From assembly GCF_001510655.1 (NCBI RefSeq), contig NZ_LMVC01000002.1, forward strand, positions 902,378-966,377: a DNA stretch of 64,000 nt, given 5' to 3'. Positions 24,999 through 36,773 of the stretch are shown piece by piece. The DNA is from Fictibacillus sp. FJAT-27399. GTDB taxonomy: Bacteria; Bacillota; Bacilli; Bacillales; Fictibacillaceae. How positions within the stretch are numbered: position 1 is the first letter of the stretch; each line of letters starts with the position of its first letter. The notes below the pieces were generated by a model. The model did no database searches. It worked only from the letters and a program-made list of their open reading frames with translations, and was not told the DNA's origin. Made by a program: the position numbers and the translations under genes.

Positions 24999-25029
24999 GA
25001 AGAAGCAGCAAAAGCTGCTTCTTCTTTTT
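24999..25029 (+). terminator. Strong intrinsic terminator upstream of holA
   Basis: A perfect 11-bp stem, gaagaagcagc (24999-25009) and gctgcttcttc (25014-25024), tetraloop aaaa, then Ts. It ends a transcript from 24.85-25.0 kb that has no confirmed gene. Confidence 0.8.
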
Positions 25030-25101
25030 GGTTTGATTCCTATTGAAAAAAACAGCTATACGGCATACGATAGGAACAGAGAAAGTTTGAGGTGAGTGGT
25101 T

Positions 25102-26121
25102 TTGTCGATCGTCCCATTACAAAAAAAGTTGAAACAGAAGGAATTTTCTCCGTATTATGTTCTGTACGGAACTGAATCTTATATTATTGAGCAAGCCATA
25201 TCCGCCATTGTGAAGCATTCGCTGAATGAAGAGGATAAGGATTTTAACTTCTCTGTATATGATTATATGGAAACTCCTATACAAGCGATTATGGAAGATG
25301 CGGAAACGCTCCCGTTTATGGGGGACAGGCGTGTTGTCGTCGTGAAAAATGCTTATTTTCTAACGGGGGTAAAGGACAAGAGCAAAGTTGAGCATGATCT
25401 TGCAACCGTTGAAAGATATATTCAGAATCCAGCTGAGTTTACGCTTCTCGTTTTCGTGGTCCCAGCTGAGAAATTAGATGAACGAAAGAAAATAGTTAAA
25501 ACGCTGAAAAAGTCAGGAGAACTGATCGCAGCTCTCCCTTTAAGCGGTGATTCGGCAGTGGAATGGATTAAGGACCGGGCGATTCAGCGGCAAGTGCACA
25601 TCGATACAGATGCAGCGCAATATTTGACGGCCAAGGTAGGAAATGAATTGATGGCACTCATTCAGGAAATGGACAAACTGGCATTATTCGTTGGGGATGG
25701 CGGAAATATCACGATACCCGTCATTGATGAACTTGTACCGAGAACACTGGAAGATAATATTTTTTCGCTCATTGATGATATTGTTCATAAAAAAATTGAC
25801 GCTGCACTAAGAACTTTTTATGACCTAGCCAAGCAGAATGAGGAACCGATTAAAATTCTCTCCCTAATGGCAAGACAGTTTCGTATTATATATGGGGTGA
25901 AAGAACTTTTTTCAAAAGGCTATGGAGAAAAACAGATTGCAGGAGCTTTAAAGCTGCATCCCTATGCAGTAAAGCTGGCTTCCAGACAAGCGAGGCTTTT
26001 TGAGGAAGAAGAGCTTCTCAGCATGCTGGATCGCATAGCTGAGGCGGATTATGAGATGAAAACAGGGAAAATGGATAAACAGCTTATTTTGGAACTGATT
26101 ATGCTGAAGATGGCAAATTAA
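25102..26121 (+). CDS. holA: DNA polymerase III subunit delta
   Basis: The clamp-loader subunit that opens the beta clamp; YqeN in B. subtilis. The protein has about 339 residues. Family features are the N-terminal YVLYGTESYIIEQ block (about residue 15), the ETLPFMGDRRVVVVKNAYF strand and the C-terminal helical collar. The TTG at 25102 sits seven bases after gaggtga; the GTG at 25096 is too close to it. Monocistronic with a strong terminator. Confidence 0.93.
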   Translation: MSIVPLQKKLKQKEFSPYYVLYGTESYIIEQAISAIVKHSLNEEDKDFNFSVYDYMETPIQAIMEDAETLPFMGDRRVVVVKNAYFLTGVKDKSKVEHDLATVERYIQNPAEFTLLVFVVPAEKLDERKKIVKTLKKSGELIAALPLSGDSAVEWIKDRAIQRQVHIDTDAAQYLTAKVGNELMALIQEMDKLALFVGDGGNITIPVIDELVPRTLEDNIFSLIDDIVHKKIDAALRTFYDLAKQNEEPIKILSLMARQFRIIYGVKELFSKGYGEKQIAGALKLHPYAVKLASRQARLFEEEELLSMLDRIAEADYEMKTGKMDKQLILELIMLKMAN

Positions 26122-26126
26122 AAAAC

Positions 26127-26163
26127 GTCCAGCCGATTGGATATCGGCTGGACATTTTTTTTT
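26127..26163 (+). terminator. Terminator of holA
   Basis: gtccagccgat (26127-26137) and atcggctggac (26143-26153), followed by a T-run. Confidence 0.9.
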
Positions 26164-26454
26164 CATGCTGTGTTAAATCATACTGTTGATATTGTTTTAG
26201 GTTGCCAAAAACCATCCATTTGGCAATTATAGAAGGAAAATGAAAAATACCGATTTATGTTTAAAAAATCTGATTTATGTTTAAAATCTACGCTTTTATT
26301 TTCAAGTCGTTTATACGCGACAACTTACGACAGGGTTCAACGCATTCGTTTTAAACCAGAACATCACGGACAACATGGTGAATCTTTTATTATTATTAAT
26401 ATGGAATGTCATTTTTTTGAAAAGCGACTGTTAACAGTAGCTTTTCAAAAAAAG
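26164..26454. other. Spacer between holA and rpsT with small repeats
   Basis: No gene is recognised. A direct repeat of gatttatgtttaaaa lies near 26252-26287. A hairpin with arms gaaaagc/gcttttc and an inner palindrome actgttaacagt lies near 26419-26446. A 67-codon plus-strand frame (26257-26460) has no good SD and overlaps these structures, so it is not called. Confidence 0.35.
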
Positions 26455-26485
26455 ACATGAAAAAAACGACCTGTAAGGCCGTTTC
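26455..26485 (-). terminator. Terminator of rpsT
   Basis: aaacgacc and ggccgttt with one mismatch around tgtaa; the A-run on the left gives the minus-strand T-run. Confidence 0.75.
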
Positions 26486-26501
26486 GTGTCATTTCCCGTG
26501 A

Positions 26502-26768
26502 TTATGCATTGATTCCGTTTAACGCTTTAGCAAGACGAGACTTCTGACGGGAAGCTGCATTTTTATGGATAAGTCCTTTAGTTGCCGCTTTATCAACTTT
26601 TTTAGTAGCAACTGTGAAAGCTTCTTTAGCACCTTCAGCATCTTTGTTAGCGACCTTAGTTTCAAAGTTTTTCACAGCTGTACGCATAGCAGACTTTAAA
26701 GAAGCATTATGAACACGGTTCTTATCGTTTGTTTTTACACGTTTAATAGCAGATTTAATATTAGCCAA
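26502..26768 (-). CDS. rpsT: 30S ribosomal protein S20
   Basis: A primary 16S rRNA-binding protein. The mature sequence [20 protein letters not shown] is diagnostic. The start is the TTG at 26768 that follows gggaggtga, giving 88 residues; a longer reading adds a leader that does not belong to the family. A TTG start for S20 is notable but the SD is strong. Divergent from gpr. Confidence 0.96.
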   Translation of the reverse strand: MANIKSAIKRVKTNDKNRVHNASLKSAMRTAVKNFETKVANKDAEGAKEAFTVATKKVDKAATKGLIHKNAASRQKSRLAKALNGINA

Positions 26769-26921
26769 TCCATTCACCTCCCTAACATTGCAACTGGATT
26801 GCAAAAAAATAGGACACAGAGTATTTTATCAGTTTAATTCTTCAATTGCAATACAAGAATGAAATGGCTTTTTAATGGCAAAAATAGAGACAATATATCT
26901 CTATCACAGGACGGTGCCAAA

Positions 26922-28037
26922 ATGAACAACAAAGATTTGGATCTGAACAACTATTCCATTCGGACAGACTTAGCGATCGAAGCACATGAAATGCTGGTAA
27001 ATGAAGAGAAGATGAAGGAGAAGGAGAGCTCTGTTAAAGGCATCATCATTAAAGAACGGGATCATGATGGAATTAAATATACGAGGGTAGAGATAGATGA
27101 AAATGGGGCACAGGCTACCGGGAAAAAACCGGGTACATATTTAACATTCGAGATGCAGGGGATTAGGGAAAAGGATTCGGAGCTTCAGGAACGGGTGCAG
27201 GAGGTCTTTGCCCGTGACTTTAAAGACTTTATTAATGAACTTGGAATTCAGGATGATGACACGTGCCTGGTTGTCGGTCTTGGAAACTGGAATGTTACTC
27301 CTGATTCTCTAGGACCCAACGTAGTGGAAAATCTATTGATCACAAAACATTTATTTGCTCTGTCGCCTGAAAATGTGGAAGAAGGGTTCCGGCCGGTCTG
27401 TGCCATCTCGCCTGGGGTCATGGGGATAACAGGGATCGAAACGAGCGATATTATTGAAGGCGTCATTCGAAAAGTTAACCCTGATTTTGTGATCGCGATC
27501 GATGCTCTGGCTTCGAGATCGCTCGAGCGGGTAAACACGACTATTCAAATCTCTGACAGTGGAATCCATCCAGGGTCTGGTGTCGGCAACAAAAGAAAAG
27601 AGCTGAGCAAAGACACACTGGGTATCCCAGTTATCGCGATCGGTATTCCTACCGTTGTCGATGCCGTTACGATCACGAGCGATGCCATTGATTATATCCT
27701 CAAACATTTTGGCAGGGAGATCAAAGAAAAGGATAAGCCGTCCAAGTCTCTCGCACCAACATGGATGACGTTTGGGGAAAAGAAAATCCTGAAAGAAGAC
27801 GATCTTCCGCCAGAAGCGGAACGGCAATCCTTCCTGGGAATGATAGGAACCCTTGATGAAGATGAAAAAAGAATGCTGATTCGGGAGGTCCTCTCTCCAA
27901 TCGGACATAATCTCATGGTAACGCCAAAAGAGGTGGATACATTTATTGAGGACATGGCAAATGTTCTTGCCGTAGGATTGAACACAGCGCTTCACAGGCA
28001 GGTTGACCAATCCAATAGTTCTTCCTATACGCACTGA
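26922..28037 (+). CDS. gpr: Spore germination protease GPR
   Basis: The endoprotease that degrades small acid-soluble proteins at germination, made as a zymogen in the forespore. The 371-residue product starts [20 protein letters not shown]; family zymogens are processed within this N-terminal region. The conserved core [14 protein letters not shown] (about residue 114) and [15 protein letters not shown] (about residue 161) is intact. The ATG at 26922 has ggacggtg upstream; an earlier ATG at 26859 has no SD. spoIIP, which normally follows, is absent. Confidence 0.95.
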   Translation: MNNKDLDLNNYSIRTDLAIEAHEMLVNEEKMKEKESSVKGIIIKERDHDGIKYTRVEIDENGAQATGKKPGTYLTFEMQGIREKDSELQERVQEVFARDFKDFINELGIQDDDTCLVVGLGNWNVTPDSLGPNVVENLLITKHLFALSPENVEEGFRPVCAISPGVMGITGIETSDIIEGVIRKVNPDFVIAIDALASRSLERVNTTIQISDSGIHPGSGVGNKRKELSKDTLGIPVIAIGIPTVVDAVTITSDAIDYILKHFGREIKEKDKPSKSLAPTWMTFGEKKILKEDDLPPEAERQSFLGMIGTLDEDEKRMLIREVLSPIGHNLMVTPKEVDTFIEDMANVLAVGLNTALHRQVDQSNSSSYTH

Positions 28038-28100
28038 CACATAAAAGGACAAGCTGTTTCATAGGATGTAAAGAAACCAATGGTAAACGGGGTGGGTCCT

Positions 28101-28451
28101 GTGGTTAAATTTATGCTGAAGTGTTTTCTGATCACGGCTGTTTTGTTTTTCGGTGTCCTGCTTGGAATGCAGAGGGCCTCAGTAGGGATGAATCATTTAA
28201 AAGGCAATTCAGACACAGGTAAGGCTTTGGCGATAAAGGAAAGCAAAGGACATACTGATGCTGAAGTACTGGGGGCTGCAATAGATGCTAAAGATTTAAC
28301 GGCGAAACAGAAACTATTAGAAGAGTCTAAAGCCTTCAACTTCTTTTCTTCGCTGGGTGAGAAAGTGTCTGTTCTCATTTCATCTCTTTTTCGAGCGGTC
28401 ATCGGTCTTATCTCCGCAATACTTTCACAGATATTTGGATCATTAAGCTGA
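28101..28451 (+). CDS. yqxA: YqxA-family protein (DUF3679)
   Basis: A small membrane-anchored protein of unknown function found next to gpr and lepA. From the GTG at 28101 (SD ggggtgg, five bases away) it has 116 residues: an N-terminal span (FMLKCFLITAVLFFGVLLGM), a linker, and a hydrophobic C-terminus. An ATG at 28080 is a weaker start. Assignment rests largely on position plus the N-terminal LGMQRA motif. Confidence 0.8.
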   Translation: MVKFMLKCFLITAVLFFGVLLGMQRASVGMNHLKGNSDTGKALAIKESKGHTDAEVLGAAIDAKDLTAKQKLLEESKAFNFFSSLGEKVSVLISSLFRAVIGLISAILSQIFGSLS

Positions 28452-28614
28452 CAGTTATTTTCATTTAAGAAAAATAACTGTTTTTTCATGTTTGTTATCA
28501 AGTGGAACATTTCAAGGCGTCTCCACTTTTCATTTGGTTCAGCATTGAACAACGGTCTTTGTATTGCTATAATCTAAAATAGTGTACTTTGCGCAAAATG
28601 TAGGAGTGAAATGA

Positions 28615-30438
28615 ATGAATCGAGAACAAAAACTGGACAGGCAATCAAGGATTCGCAATTTTTCCATCATTGCTCATATTGACCATGGAAAATCAACGCT
28701 GGCTGACCGGATCCTTGAGAAAACCAGCGCCTTGACTCAAAGAGAAATGAAAGAACAGCTTCTGGACTCCATGGACCTTGAACGTGAACGGGGGATAACC
28801 ATAAAGCTGAATGCTGTTCAGTTAAACTACAAAGCTAAAGATGGAGAAGTGTATACATTTCACCTGATTGATACTCCAGGACATGTTGACTTCACGTATG
28901 AAGTATCAAGAAGCCTTGCGGCCTGTGAAGGGGCGCTTCTGATTGTTGACGCTGCCCAGGGAATCGAAGCCCAAACCCTTGCTAATGTTTATCTTGCACT
29001 AGAGAATGATCTGGAAATCCTTCCTGTCATTAATAAGATCGACCTTCCGAGTGCTGAACCGGAGAGAGTGAGGCAGGAGGTTGAAGATATCATCGGGCTT
29101 GATGCATCCGAAGCTGTTTTAGCTTCAGCGAAAGCTGGGATCGGGATTGAAGAAATACTGGAACAGATTGTCGAAAAGGTGCCAGCGCCATCTGGAGATC
29201 CGGACGGCCCGCTTCAAGCTCTTATTTTCGACTCGCTTTATGATCCATACCGGGGAGTAGTAACGTATATCCGTGTAACCGAAGGCACGGTTAAAATCGG
29301 CGATAAAATCAAAATGATGGCGACAGAGAAAGAATTTGAGGTAGTGGAACTCGGTGTGTTCACGCCAAAAGCTGTCAACAAGGATTTCTTAACAGTCGGT
29401 GACGTAGGCTACTTGACTGCTGCCATTAAAAATGTAGGCGATACTCAAGTCGGGGATACCATTACGAGTGCTGTCAAACCAGCCAGCGAACCGCTGCCTG
29501 GGTACCGAAAAATGAACCCGATGGTATATTGCGGATTATATCCAGTTGATAACGCAAAATATAATGATTTGCGCGAGGCATTGGAACGGCTTGTTTTAAA
29601 TGATTCTGCTCTTCAATATGAACCTGAGACCTCTCAAGCACTCGGGTTCGGCTATCGCTGCGGATTCTTGGGGCTGCTTCACATGGAGATTATTCAGGAG
29701 AGGATCGAACGTGAATTTAACATTGACCTCATTGCAACAGCACCAAGTGTAATTTACAATGTTTTGTTAACTGACGGTGAAGAGATGATCGTTGATAACC
29801 CGGCCAACATGCCGGAAGCACAGCTCCTTCAAAAGGTAGAAGAACCTTATGTAAAAGCGACGATTATGACACCGAATGATTATGTAGGGACCATCATGGA
29901 AATCTGCCAGAAAAAACGCGGGATTTTCCAGACGATGGATTACCTGGAAAATAACCGGGTAAACGTGCTTTACGAAATCCCTCTCTCTGAAATTGTCTAT
30001 GATTTCTTTGACCAGCTGAAATCGAGCACGAAAGGCTATGCTTCACTTGACTATGAGTTGATCGGCTACAAGCCTTCCAAGCTGGTTAAGATGGATATAT
30101 TGCTAAACGGAGAAAAAATCGATGCTCTTTCTGTCATCGTTCATAAAGATTTTGCTTATGAACGCGGAAAAGTAGTCGTTGAAAAGCTTAAAGAACTGAT
30201 TCCTCGCCAGCAGTTTGAGGTACCTATTCAAGCCTCAATCGGACAAAAGATCATTGCAAGGTCCAATATTAAAGCACTTCGTAAAAACGTTCTTGCCAAG
30301 TGTTACGGCGGAGATATTTCCCGTAAAAGAAAATTGCTTGAAAAGCAAAAAGAAGGTAAGAAGCGCATGAAAACCATTGGACGAGTCGAGGTGCCGCAGG
30401 AAGCCTTCATGGCGGTACTGCGAATGGACAACGATTAA
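28615..30438 (+). CDS. lepA: Elongation factor 4 (LepA)
   Basis: A ribosome-associated translational GTPase, 607 residues. G1 is AHIDHGKST (about residue 20), G2/G3 include RERGITIK and DTPGHVDF, and G4 is NKIDLP. The LepA-specific C-terminal domain with [19 protein letters not shown] is present near residue 563. Good SD (ggagtga). Confidence 0.97.
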   Translation: MNREQKLDRQSRIRNFSIIAHIDHGKSTLADRILEKTSALTQREMKEQLLDSMDLERERGITIKLNAVQLNYKAKDGEVYTFHLIDTPGHVDFTYEVSRSLAACEGALLIVDAAQGIEAQTLANVYLALENDLEILPVINKIDLPSAEPERVRQEVEDIIGLDASEAVLASAKAGIGIEEILEQIVEKVPAPSGDPDGPLQALIFDSLYDPYRGVVTYIRVTEGTVKIGDKIKMMATEKEFEVVELGVFTPKAVNKDFLTVGDVGYLTAAIKNVGDTQVGDTITSAVKPASEPLPGYRKMNPMVYCGLYPVDNAKYNDLREALERLVLNDSALQYEPETSQALGFGYRCGFLGLLHMEIIQERIEREFNIDLIATAPSVIYNVLLTDGEEMIVDNPANMPEAQLLQKVEEPYVKATIMTPNDYVGTIMEICQKKRGIFQTMDYLENNRVNVLYEIPLSEIVYDFFDQLKSSTKGYASLDYELIGYKPSKLVKMDILLNGEKIDALSVIVHKDFAYERGKVVVEKLKELIPRQQFEVPIQASIGQKIIARSNIKALRKNVLAKCYGGDISRKRKLLEKQKEGKKRMKTIGRVEVPQEAFMAVLRMDND

Positions 30439-30470
30439 TTCCACAACGAAATAAAATAAGCAACAGGACG

Positions 30471-30492
30471 AGACCGCATATTTTTGCGGTCT
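30471..30492 (+). terminator. Weak terminator or attenuator between lepA and hemW
   Basis: agaccgca (30471-30478) and tgcggtct (30485-30492) with only a short T-rich tail. Confidence 0.5.
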
Positions 30493-30525
30493 TTCACAAA
30501 TTTTAGACAAGAAAGCAGGGATCAT

Positions 30526-31665
30526 ATGCCAGAAGCGGCTTATTTTCATATCCCGTTCTGTGTGAACATTTGCCATTATTGCGATTTTAACAAGGTGTTC
30601 TTAAAAGGACAGCCCGTTAACGAATATTTAACCTATATGGAAAAAGAAATGATCAACACAGTTAGACAGACCCCATATTCCAGGATGAAAACCATCTTTG
30701 TCGGCGGAGGTACGCCCACTGCACTCGATTACGAACAATTTGAAACGTTTCTTAAGATGGTGAACCGACACTTTTCTTCTGACGAACTCGATGAATTCAC
30801 CGTAGAAGCTAATCCGGAACAAACCGATCGAAAGAAACTGGAGATCATGGGGGCCTTTGGGGTGAACAGGCTGAGCATTGGTGTGCAGGCCTTTCAGGAA
30901 CAGCTTTTAAAAGAACTTGGACGGACACATGTGAAAAAGGACGTTATTCGAACAGTCTCTGAAGCAAAAGCTGTTGGCATCGAGAATATTTCTCTGGATA
31001 TTATGTTCGGACTGCCCCATCAAACCGTTGATATGCTAAAAGAAACGCTCGAAATTGCATTTTCATTAAACGTCCCCCATTTCTCGGCCTACTCCCTTCA
31101 GCTTGAAAAAAAGACGGTGTTTTACAATCGTGCGGTAAAAGGGGACTTGCTGCTGCCGGAGCAGGAGGAAGAAGCCCAAATGTATGAAGTCCTTATGGAA
31201 CAGATGGAGAAGCACGGTTATGTCCAGTATGAAATTTCAAACTTTGCGAGACCCGGTTATGAAAGCAAGCATAATCTGCAATACTGGGATAATAACGAAT
31301 ACTATGGCATAGGAGCCGGTGCCCATAGCTATGTAAATGGCAAACGCATGGCCAATGCAGGGCCATTGAAGAAATATATGTCGTTGATCGATGAGACAGG
31401 CTTTCCTTATGTTCATTCTGAAACGCTGGCTCCATCGGCTAAAATGGAGGAAGAACTTTTTATGGGATTGAGAAAAATGGATGGTGTATCTGATACCCGA
31501 TTTAAACAAAGGTACGGAAAGTCCATGTATGAAGTATTTGGCCCGCAGATCGAACAGCTGCTGGCAAAGGGGTGGCTTAAAAAGTCCGATGACAGGGTAT
31601 CACTGACGAAGGATGGAACGTTTTTAGGGAATGAAGTGTTTCAGGAATTTATCGGTGTGGTTTAA
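30526..31665 (+). CDS. hemW: Radical SAM haem chaperone HemW (YqeR)
   Basis: A radical SAM protein of the HemW branch, which binds haem and delivers it rather than acting as coproporphyrinogen dehydrogenase. The CxxxCxxC cluster site CVNICHYC is at residues 9-16, followed by FVGGGTPTAL near residue 60. The ATG at 30526 gives 379 residues, the usual HemW length. The upstream in-frame start at 30484 lies inside the lepA/hemW hairpin. Confidence 0.93.
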   Translation: MPEAAYFHIPFCVNICHYCDFNKVFLKGQPVNEYLTYMEKEMINTVRQTPYSRMKTIFVGGGTPTALDYEQFETFLKMVNRHFSSDELDEFTVEANPEQTDRKKLEIMGAFGVNRLSIGVQAFQEQLLKELGRTHVKKDVIRTVSEAKAVGIENISLDIMFGLPHQTVDMLKETLEIAFSLNVPHFSAYSLQLEKKTVFYNRAVKGDLLLPEQEEEAQMYEVLMEQMEKHGYVQYEISNFARPGYESKHNLQYWDNNEYYGIGAGAHSYVNGKRMANAGPLKKYMSLIDETGFPYVHSETLAPSAKMEEELFMGLRKMDGVSDTRFKQRYGKSMYEVFGPQIEQLLAKGWLKKSDDRVSLTKDGTFLGNEVFQEFIGVV

Positions 31666-31668
31666 TCG

Positions 31669-31735
31669 TTGACAATCTTCAGTTGCTTTTGGTAATTTAA
31701 TATTAGATTTAGCACTCGCTCTTTCGGAGTGCTAA
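31669..31735 (+). promoter_or_regulatory. hrcA promoter with CIRCE operator
   Basis: A TTGACA (31669-31674) with a TAATTT -10 candidate 18 bases on, followed by a perfect CIRCE element: TTAGCACTC (31709-31717), nine bases, GAGTGCTAA (31727-31735). HrcA binds CIRCE to repress the heat-shock operon. Confidence 0.93.
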
Positions 31736-31754
31736 CAGCCTCGGAGGTGAAAGG

Positions 31755-32777
31755 ATGTTATCTGAAAGACAGCTTTTTATACTTCAAGTGCTGATTGATG
31801 ATTACATCCAGCATGTTGAACCTGTAGGATCAAGGACCATTTCCAAAAGAGAAGATGTCCATTTCAGCCCGGCGACCATCCGGAATGAGCTGGCGGACTT
31901 GGAGGATTTGGGATTCCTTGAAAAGACTCACACTTCATCAGGCAGGATTCCGTCCGAGAAAGGGTATCGCTTTTACGTCGATCACCTTTTGAGCCCCACG
32001 GTTCTTTCGACAGCGGATATTTTTAATATACAGGCGCTATTCAACGAGAAATTGGAAGAAACCGAACGTATTTTTGAACAATCAGCTAAAATTCTTTCTG
32101 AACTTACCAACTATACATCAATCATTCTTGGACCGGAAGCGATTGAAACGACATTAAAACACATTCAGTTGATTCCTTTAGGATCCCAGCAGGCCGTTGC
32201 TATATTTGTGACGAGTACGGGACATGTTGAAAACAGGCATGTGATCCTGCCCGAAGGAATTGCGCCCGAAGAGATTGAGAAGCTGGTCAATATCTTAAAT
32301 GAGAAGCTGGCAGGGGTGCCTCTCGCTGAACTTCACAAAAAAATCCAGGATGAACTCAACGTTGTTTTCAGAAAGCATCTGATGAATCATCGGCAGGCTT
32401 CCCTGTTTATTGATGATATCTTTAAATGGAGCAACAAAGATAAGATATTTTTTGGCGGTAAAACCAAAATGCTGTATCAGCCTGAATTCAGGGATGTAGA
32501 AAAAGTTCGTATTCTTTTGGACGCCCTGGAGGAAAAGGCGGTCATTGAACAGATGCTTTCAGCGAATAATGATGGCATAACCGTAACGATCGGACAGGAA
32601 AATCAGGTAGAAGCTGTCAGAAACTGCAGCCTGATTAAAGCTTCCTATTCGTTTCACGGCAAGCATATCGGCACGATTTCCTTGATCGGTCCTACCCGAA
32701 TGGAATATAAACGCGTAATCGGTCTGCTTGACACGATCAGCAAAGAGTTTACGAACTTATTTAACGCTAGGTTCTAA
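31755..32777 (+). CDS. hrcA: Heat-inducible transcription repressor HrcA
   Basis: The repressor that binds CIRCE and is kept active by GroEL. The 340 residues contain the N-terminal winged helix (VGSRTISKREDVHFSPATIR near residue 23) and the IGPTRMEYKRVIGLLD block at the C-terminus. First gene of hrcA-grpE-dnaK, 19 bases after the operator, with SD ggaggtg. Confidence 0.96.
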   Translation: MLSERQLFILQVLIDDYIQHVEPVGSRTISKREDVHFSPATIRNELADLEDLGFLEKTHTSSGRIPSEKGYRFYVDHLLSPTVLSTADIFNIQALFNEKLEETERIFEQSAKILSELTNYTSIILGPEAIETTLKHIQLIPLGSQQAVAIFVTSTGHVENRHVILPEGIAPEEIEKLVNILNEKLAGVPLAELHKKIQDELNVVFRKHLMNHRQASLFIDDIFKWSNKDKIFFGGKTKMLYQPEFRDVEKVRILLDALEEKAVIEQMLSANNDGITVTIGQENQVEAVRNCSLIKASYSFHGKHIGTISLIGPTRMEYKRVIGLLDTISKEFTNLFNARF

Positions 32778-32817
32778 CAATAACAATAAACTCCGATTAT
32801 TTTAGGGAGGTGACAAC

Positions 32818-33399
32818 ATGGAAGACAAACAAAAGGAAACTGCTGAATTTGAACAAACGGAAAACGCTGAAACTTATGTGGAAGCTGATCAAACAGCCGG
32901 CTCTGAGCCTTTGGAAAATGAAGGGGAAACGGCTGAGACAACTGAAGAGAAGCAACGAATTTCAGAGCTTGAAACCAATCTTGCTGACACTGAAAACCGA
33001 TTGCTCCGCGTACAGGCTGACTTTGAAAACTTTAAGCGGCGTACACGTGAAGACAACGCCGCTCAGTTAAAATATAAATCACAGAGCCTTTTGACACAGC
33101 TTCTGCCTGCTCTTGATAATTTCGAAAGAGCATTGGATGTGAAGGTTGAGGATGCTCAAGCTGCTTCTGTCCTTCAAGGGGTGGAGATGGTATACCGCCA
33201 GCTGCTTGAGGCCATGAAGAGTGAAGGCTTGGAAGTGATCGACTCCGAAGGCTCAGCGTTTGATCCAAAACTGCATCAGGCAGTTATGCAAGTCCAGGAT
33301 GAAAAATACGGATCCAATGTCGTTGTTGAAACCCTGCAAAAGGGCTACAGACTTAAGGATCGTGTCATTCGTCCAGCAATGGTTAAAGTAAATCAGTAA
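32818..33399 (+). CDS. grpE: Nucleotide exchange factor GrpE
   Basis: Releases ADP from DnaK. The 193 residues have an acidic disordered N-terminus of about 55 residues, a long coiled coil ([20 protein letters not shown]) and the C-terminal beta domain with [18 protein letters not shown] gggaggtg lies upstream. Confidence 0.96.
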   Translation: MEDKQKETAEFEQTENAETYVEADQTAGSEPLENEGETAETTEEKQRISELETNLADTENRLLRVQADFENFKRRTREDNAAQLKYKSQSLLTQLLPALDNFERALDVKVEDAQAASVLQGVEMVYRQLLEAMKSEGLEVIDSEGSAFDPKLHQAVMQVQDEKYGSNVVVETLQKGYRLKDRVIRPAMVKVNQ

Positions 33400-33425
33400 T
33401 ATTAAGTTCTTAATATTACATATAA

Positions 33426-35273
<1,848 letters not shown>

Positions 35274-35292
35274 TAACTGATTTTCAGTGAGG

Positions 35293-35345
35293 AAAAAGTC
35301 AAAGTCAGGCGAGCATCTTGGCTTTGACTTTTTTTCCGTTTTAAG
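35293..35345 (+). terminator. Terminator of dnaK
   Basis: aaaaagtcaaag (35293-35304) and ctttgacttttt (35332-35343), followed by Ts. Confidence 0.85.
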
Positions 35346-35352
35346 ATGTAAT

Positions 35353-35525
35353 GTCTAGCTCCAGCGCCTAGTACGAAAATGAATTGCAATTTTCGTCATA
35401 GGTCCTCGAGGACGAATTAAACAATTCGTCTTTGGTCGCTTCACTCTTACCCCTCAACACAAAAAGCGTGTTGCTGTGTAAGAATTCCAGCGCTTGTCGG
35501 ACCTAGCAGGGCGCTTGCGCTTTAC
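35353..35525 (+). repeat. Structured intergenic repeat, copy 1
   Basis: The 173-bp element begins gtctagctccagcgcc and ends gggcgcttgcgctttac. It contains hairpin A acgaaaat/attttcgt (35373-35396), hairpin B gacgaatt/aattcgtc (35411-35430), and hairpin C cttac-4-caacac-7-gtgttg-4-gtaag (35446-35482). aggtcc (35400-35405) pairs with ggacct (35499-35504) and encloses B and C. A second copy in the other orientation lies at 46953-47133. The skeleton resembles repeats common in Bacillaceae intergenic regions. Confidence 0.8.
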
Positions 35526-35621
35526 TAAATAACCCTTCACATATTTAAAGATCTTTCTTGAAAAAAGAAAAGGAACAATGGTAAGATAATTTTTATGTGA
35601 AGATTCGGGAGTGGGATTTCT

Positions 35622-36746
35622 ATGAGTAAACGAGATTACTATGAAGTGCTAGGACTGGATAAAAACGCATCCAGCGATGAAATAAAAAAAGCTTACCGGA
35701 AATTGACGAAGCAATACCATCCGGATGTTAACAAGGAAGCGGATGCAGCTGAAAAGTTTAAAGAAGTCCGTGAAGCATACGATACATTAAAGGATCCACA
35801 AAAAAAAGCGCAGTATGACCAATTCGGGCATACCGATCCAAACCAGGGTTTCGGCGGTTTTGGAGGAGCTGGAGCCGACTTTGGCGGTTTTGGAGACATA
35901 TTTGATATGTTCTTTGGCGGCGGCAGTGGTGGAAGAAGAAATCCAAATGCTCCTCGCCAGGGATCCGATCTGCAGTATAATATGAACTTGAAATTTGAAG
36001 AAGCTGTTTTCGGAAAAGAAACCGAAATTGAAATTCCTAAAGAAGAAACGTGCGGAACATGCCACGGTTCAGGTGCTAAACCGGGTACCCATCCGGAAAA
36101 TTGTACCCATTGTAAAGGAACGGGCCAGCTGAATGTTGAACAAAACACACCGTTTGGCAGGATTGTCAATAAACGTGTGTGCCAATATTGCAGCGGAACA
36201 GGCAAGCTTATAAAAGAAAAATGCGGAACATGCCACGGAAAAGGGAAGGTAACGACTACAAAGAAAGTCAAAGTTAAGATTCCTGCGGGAGTGGACAATG
36301 GACAGCAGATCCGTCTTTCAGGGCATGGAGAACCAGGAGTGAACGGCGGTCCAGCCGGCGACCTTTATGTTGTCTTCAGGGTGCTTCCTCACGAGTTCTT
36401 TGAGAGAGACGGAGACGACATTTTCTGTGAAATGCCGATTACCTATGCTCAGGCCGCATTAGGTGACGAAATTGAAGTCCCTACCCTGCATGGCCGGATC
36501 AAGCTTAAGATTCCAGCAGGAACGCAGACCGGAACTCATTTCCGCCTAAGAGGCAAAGGAGTTCAAAACGTAAGGGGAAGAGGCCAGGGTGATCAGCATA
36601 TCCAGGTAAAAGTTTTGACTCCTACGAAATTATCTGAGAAACAGAAACAGCTGCTCCGTGATTTTGCTGAAATCGGCGGCGATGTGCCTGATGAACATGA
36701 AGAATCATTTTTTGATAAAGTGAAAAGAGCCTTTAAAGGCGAGTAA
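35622..36746 (+). CDS. dnaJ: Co-chaperone DnaJ
   Basis: The Hsp40 partner of DnaK, 374 residues. The J domain has [14 protein letters not shown] with the HPD motif near residue 34. A Gly/Phe-rich region follows, then four CxxCxGxG zinc repeats ([32 protein letters not shown]), and the C-terminal substrate domain. It is separated from dnaK by a terminator and the structured repeat, so it needs its own promoter or readthrough. Confidence 0.97.
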   Translation: MSKRDYYEVLGLDKNASSDEIKKAYRKLTKQYHPDVNKEADAAEKFKEVREAYDTLKDPQKKAQYDQFGHTDPNQGFGGFGGAGADFGGFGDIFDMFFGGGSGGRRNPNAPRQGSDLQYNMNLKFEEAVFGKETEIEIPKEETCGTCHGSGAKPGTHPENCTHCKGTGQLNVEQNTPFGRIVNKRVCQYCSGTGKLIKEKCGTCHGKGKVTTTKKVKVKIPAGVDNGQQIRLSGHGEPGVNGGPAGDLYVVFRVLPHEFFERDGDDIFCEMPITYAQAALGDEIEVPTLHGRIKLKIPAGTQTGTHFRLRGKGVQNVRGRGQGDQHIQVKVLTPTKLSEKQKQLLRDFAEIGGDVPDEHEESFFDKVKRAFKGE

Positions 36747-36773
36747 AGGATCATAGGAATGGAGTTGATAGAA

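Noticed and set aside
26257..26460. 67-codon plus-strand frame between holA and rpsT
   Set aside because: No SD, overlaps a direct repeat and a hairpin, and shows no recognisable protein features.
27351..28052. Long minus-strand frame opposite gpr
   Set aside because: Shadow of the strongly conserved gpr gene; composition is typical of an antisense reading.
26922..28451. Possibility that yqxA is a truncated spoIIP
   Set aside because: The protein is a short membrane-anchored chain without the amidase domain and matches the YqxA pattern instead.
31683..31740. CIRCE region considered as a simple terminator after hemW
   Set aside because: The arms match the TTAGCACTC-N9-GAGTGCTAA operator exactly and no T-run follows.
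35353..35525. Structured repeat considered as a riboswitch for dnaJ
   Set aside because: A second copy occurs in inverse orientation after phoH, so it is a dispersed repeat and not a gene-specific leader.
35693..36298. 201-codon minus-strand frame opposite dnaJ
   Set aside because: Antisense shadow of the Gly-rich and zinc-finger regions of dnaJ, which produces a Pro/Ser-rich artefact.
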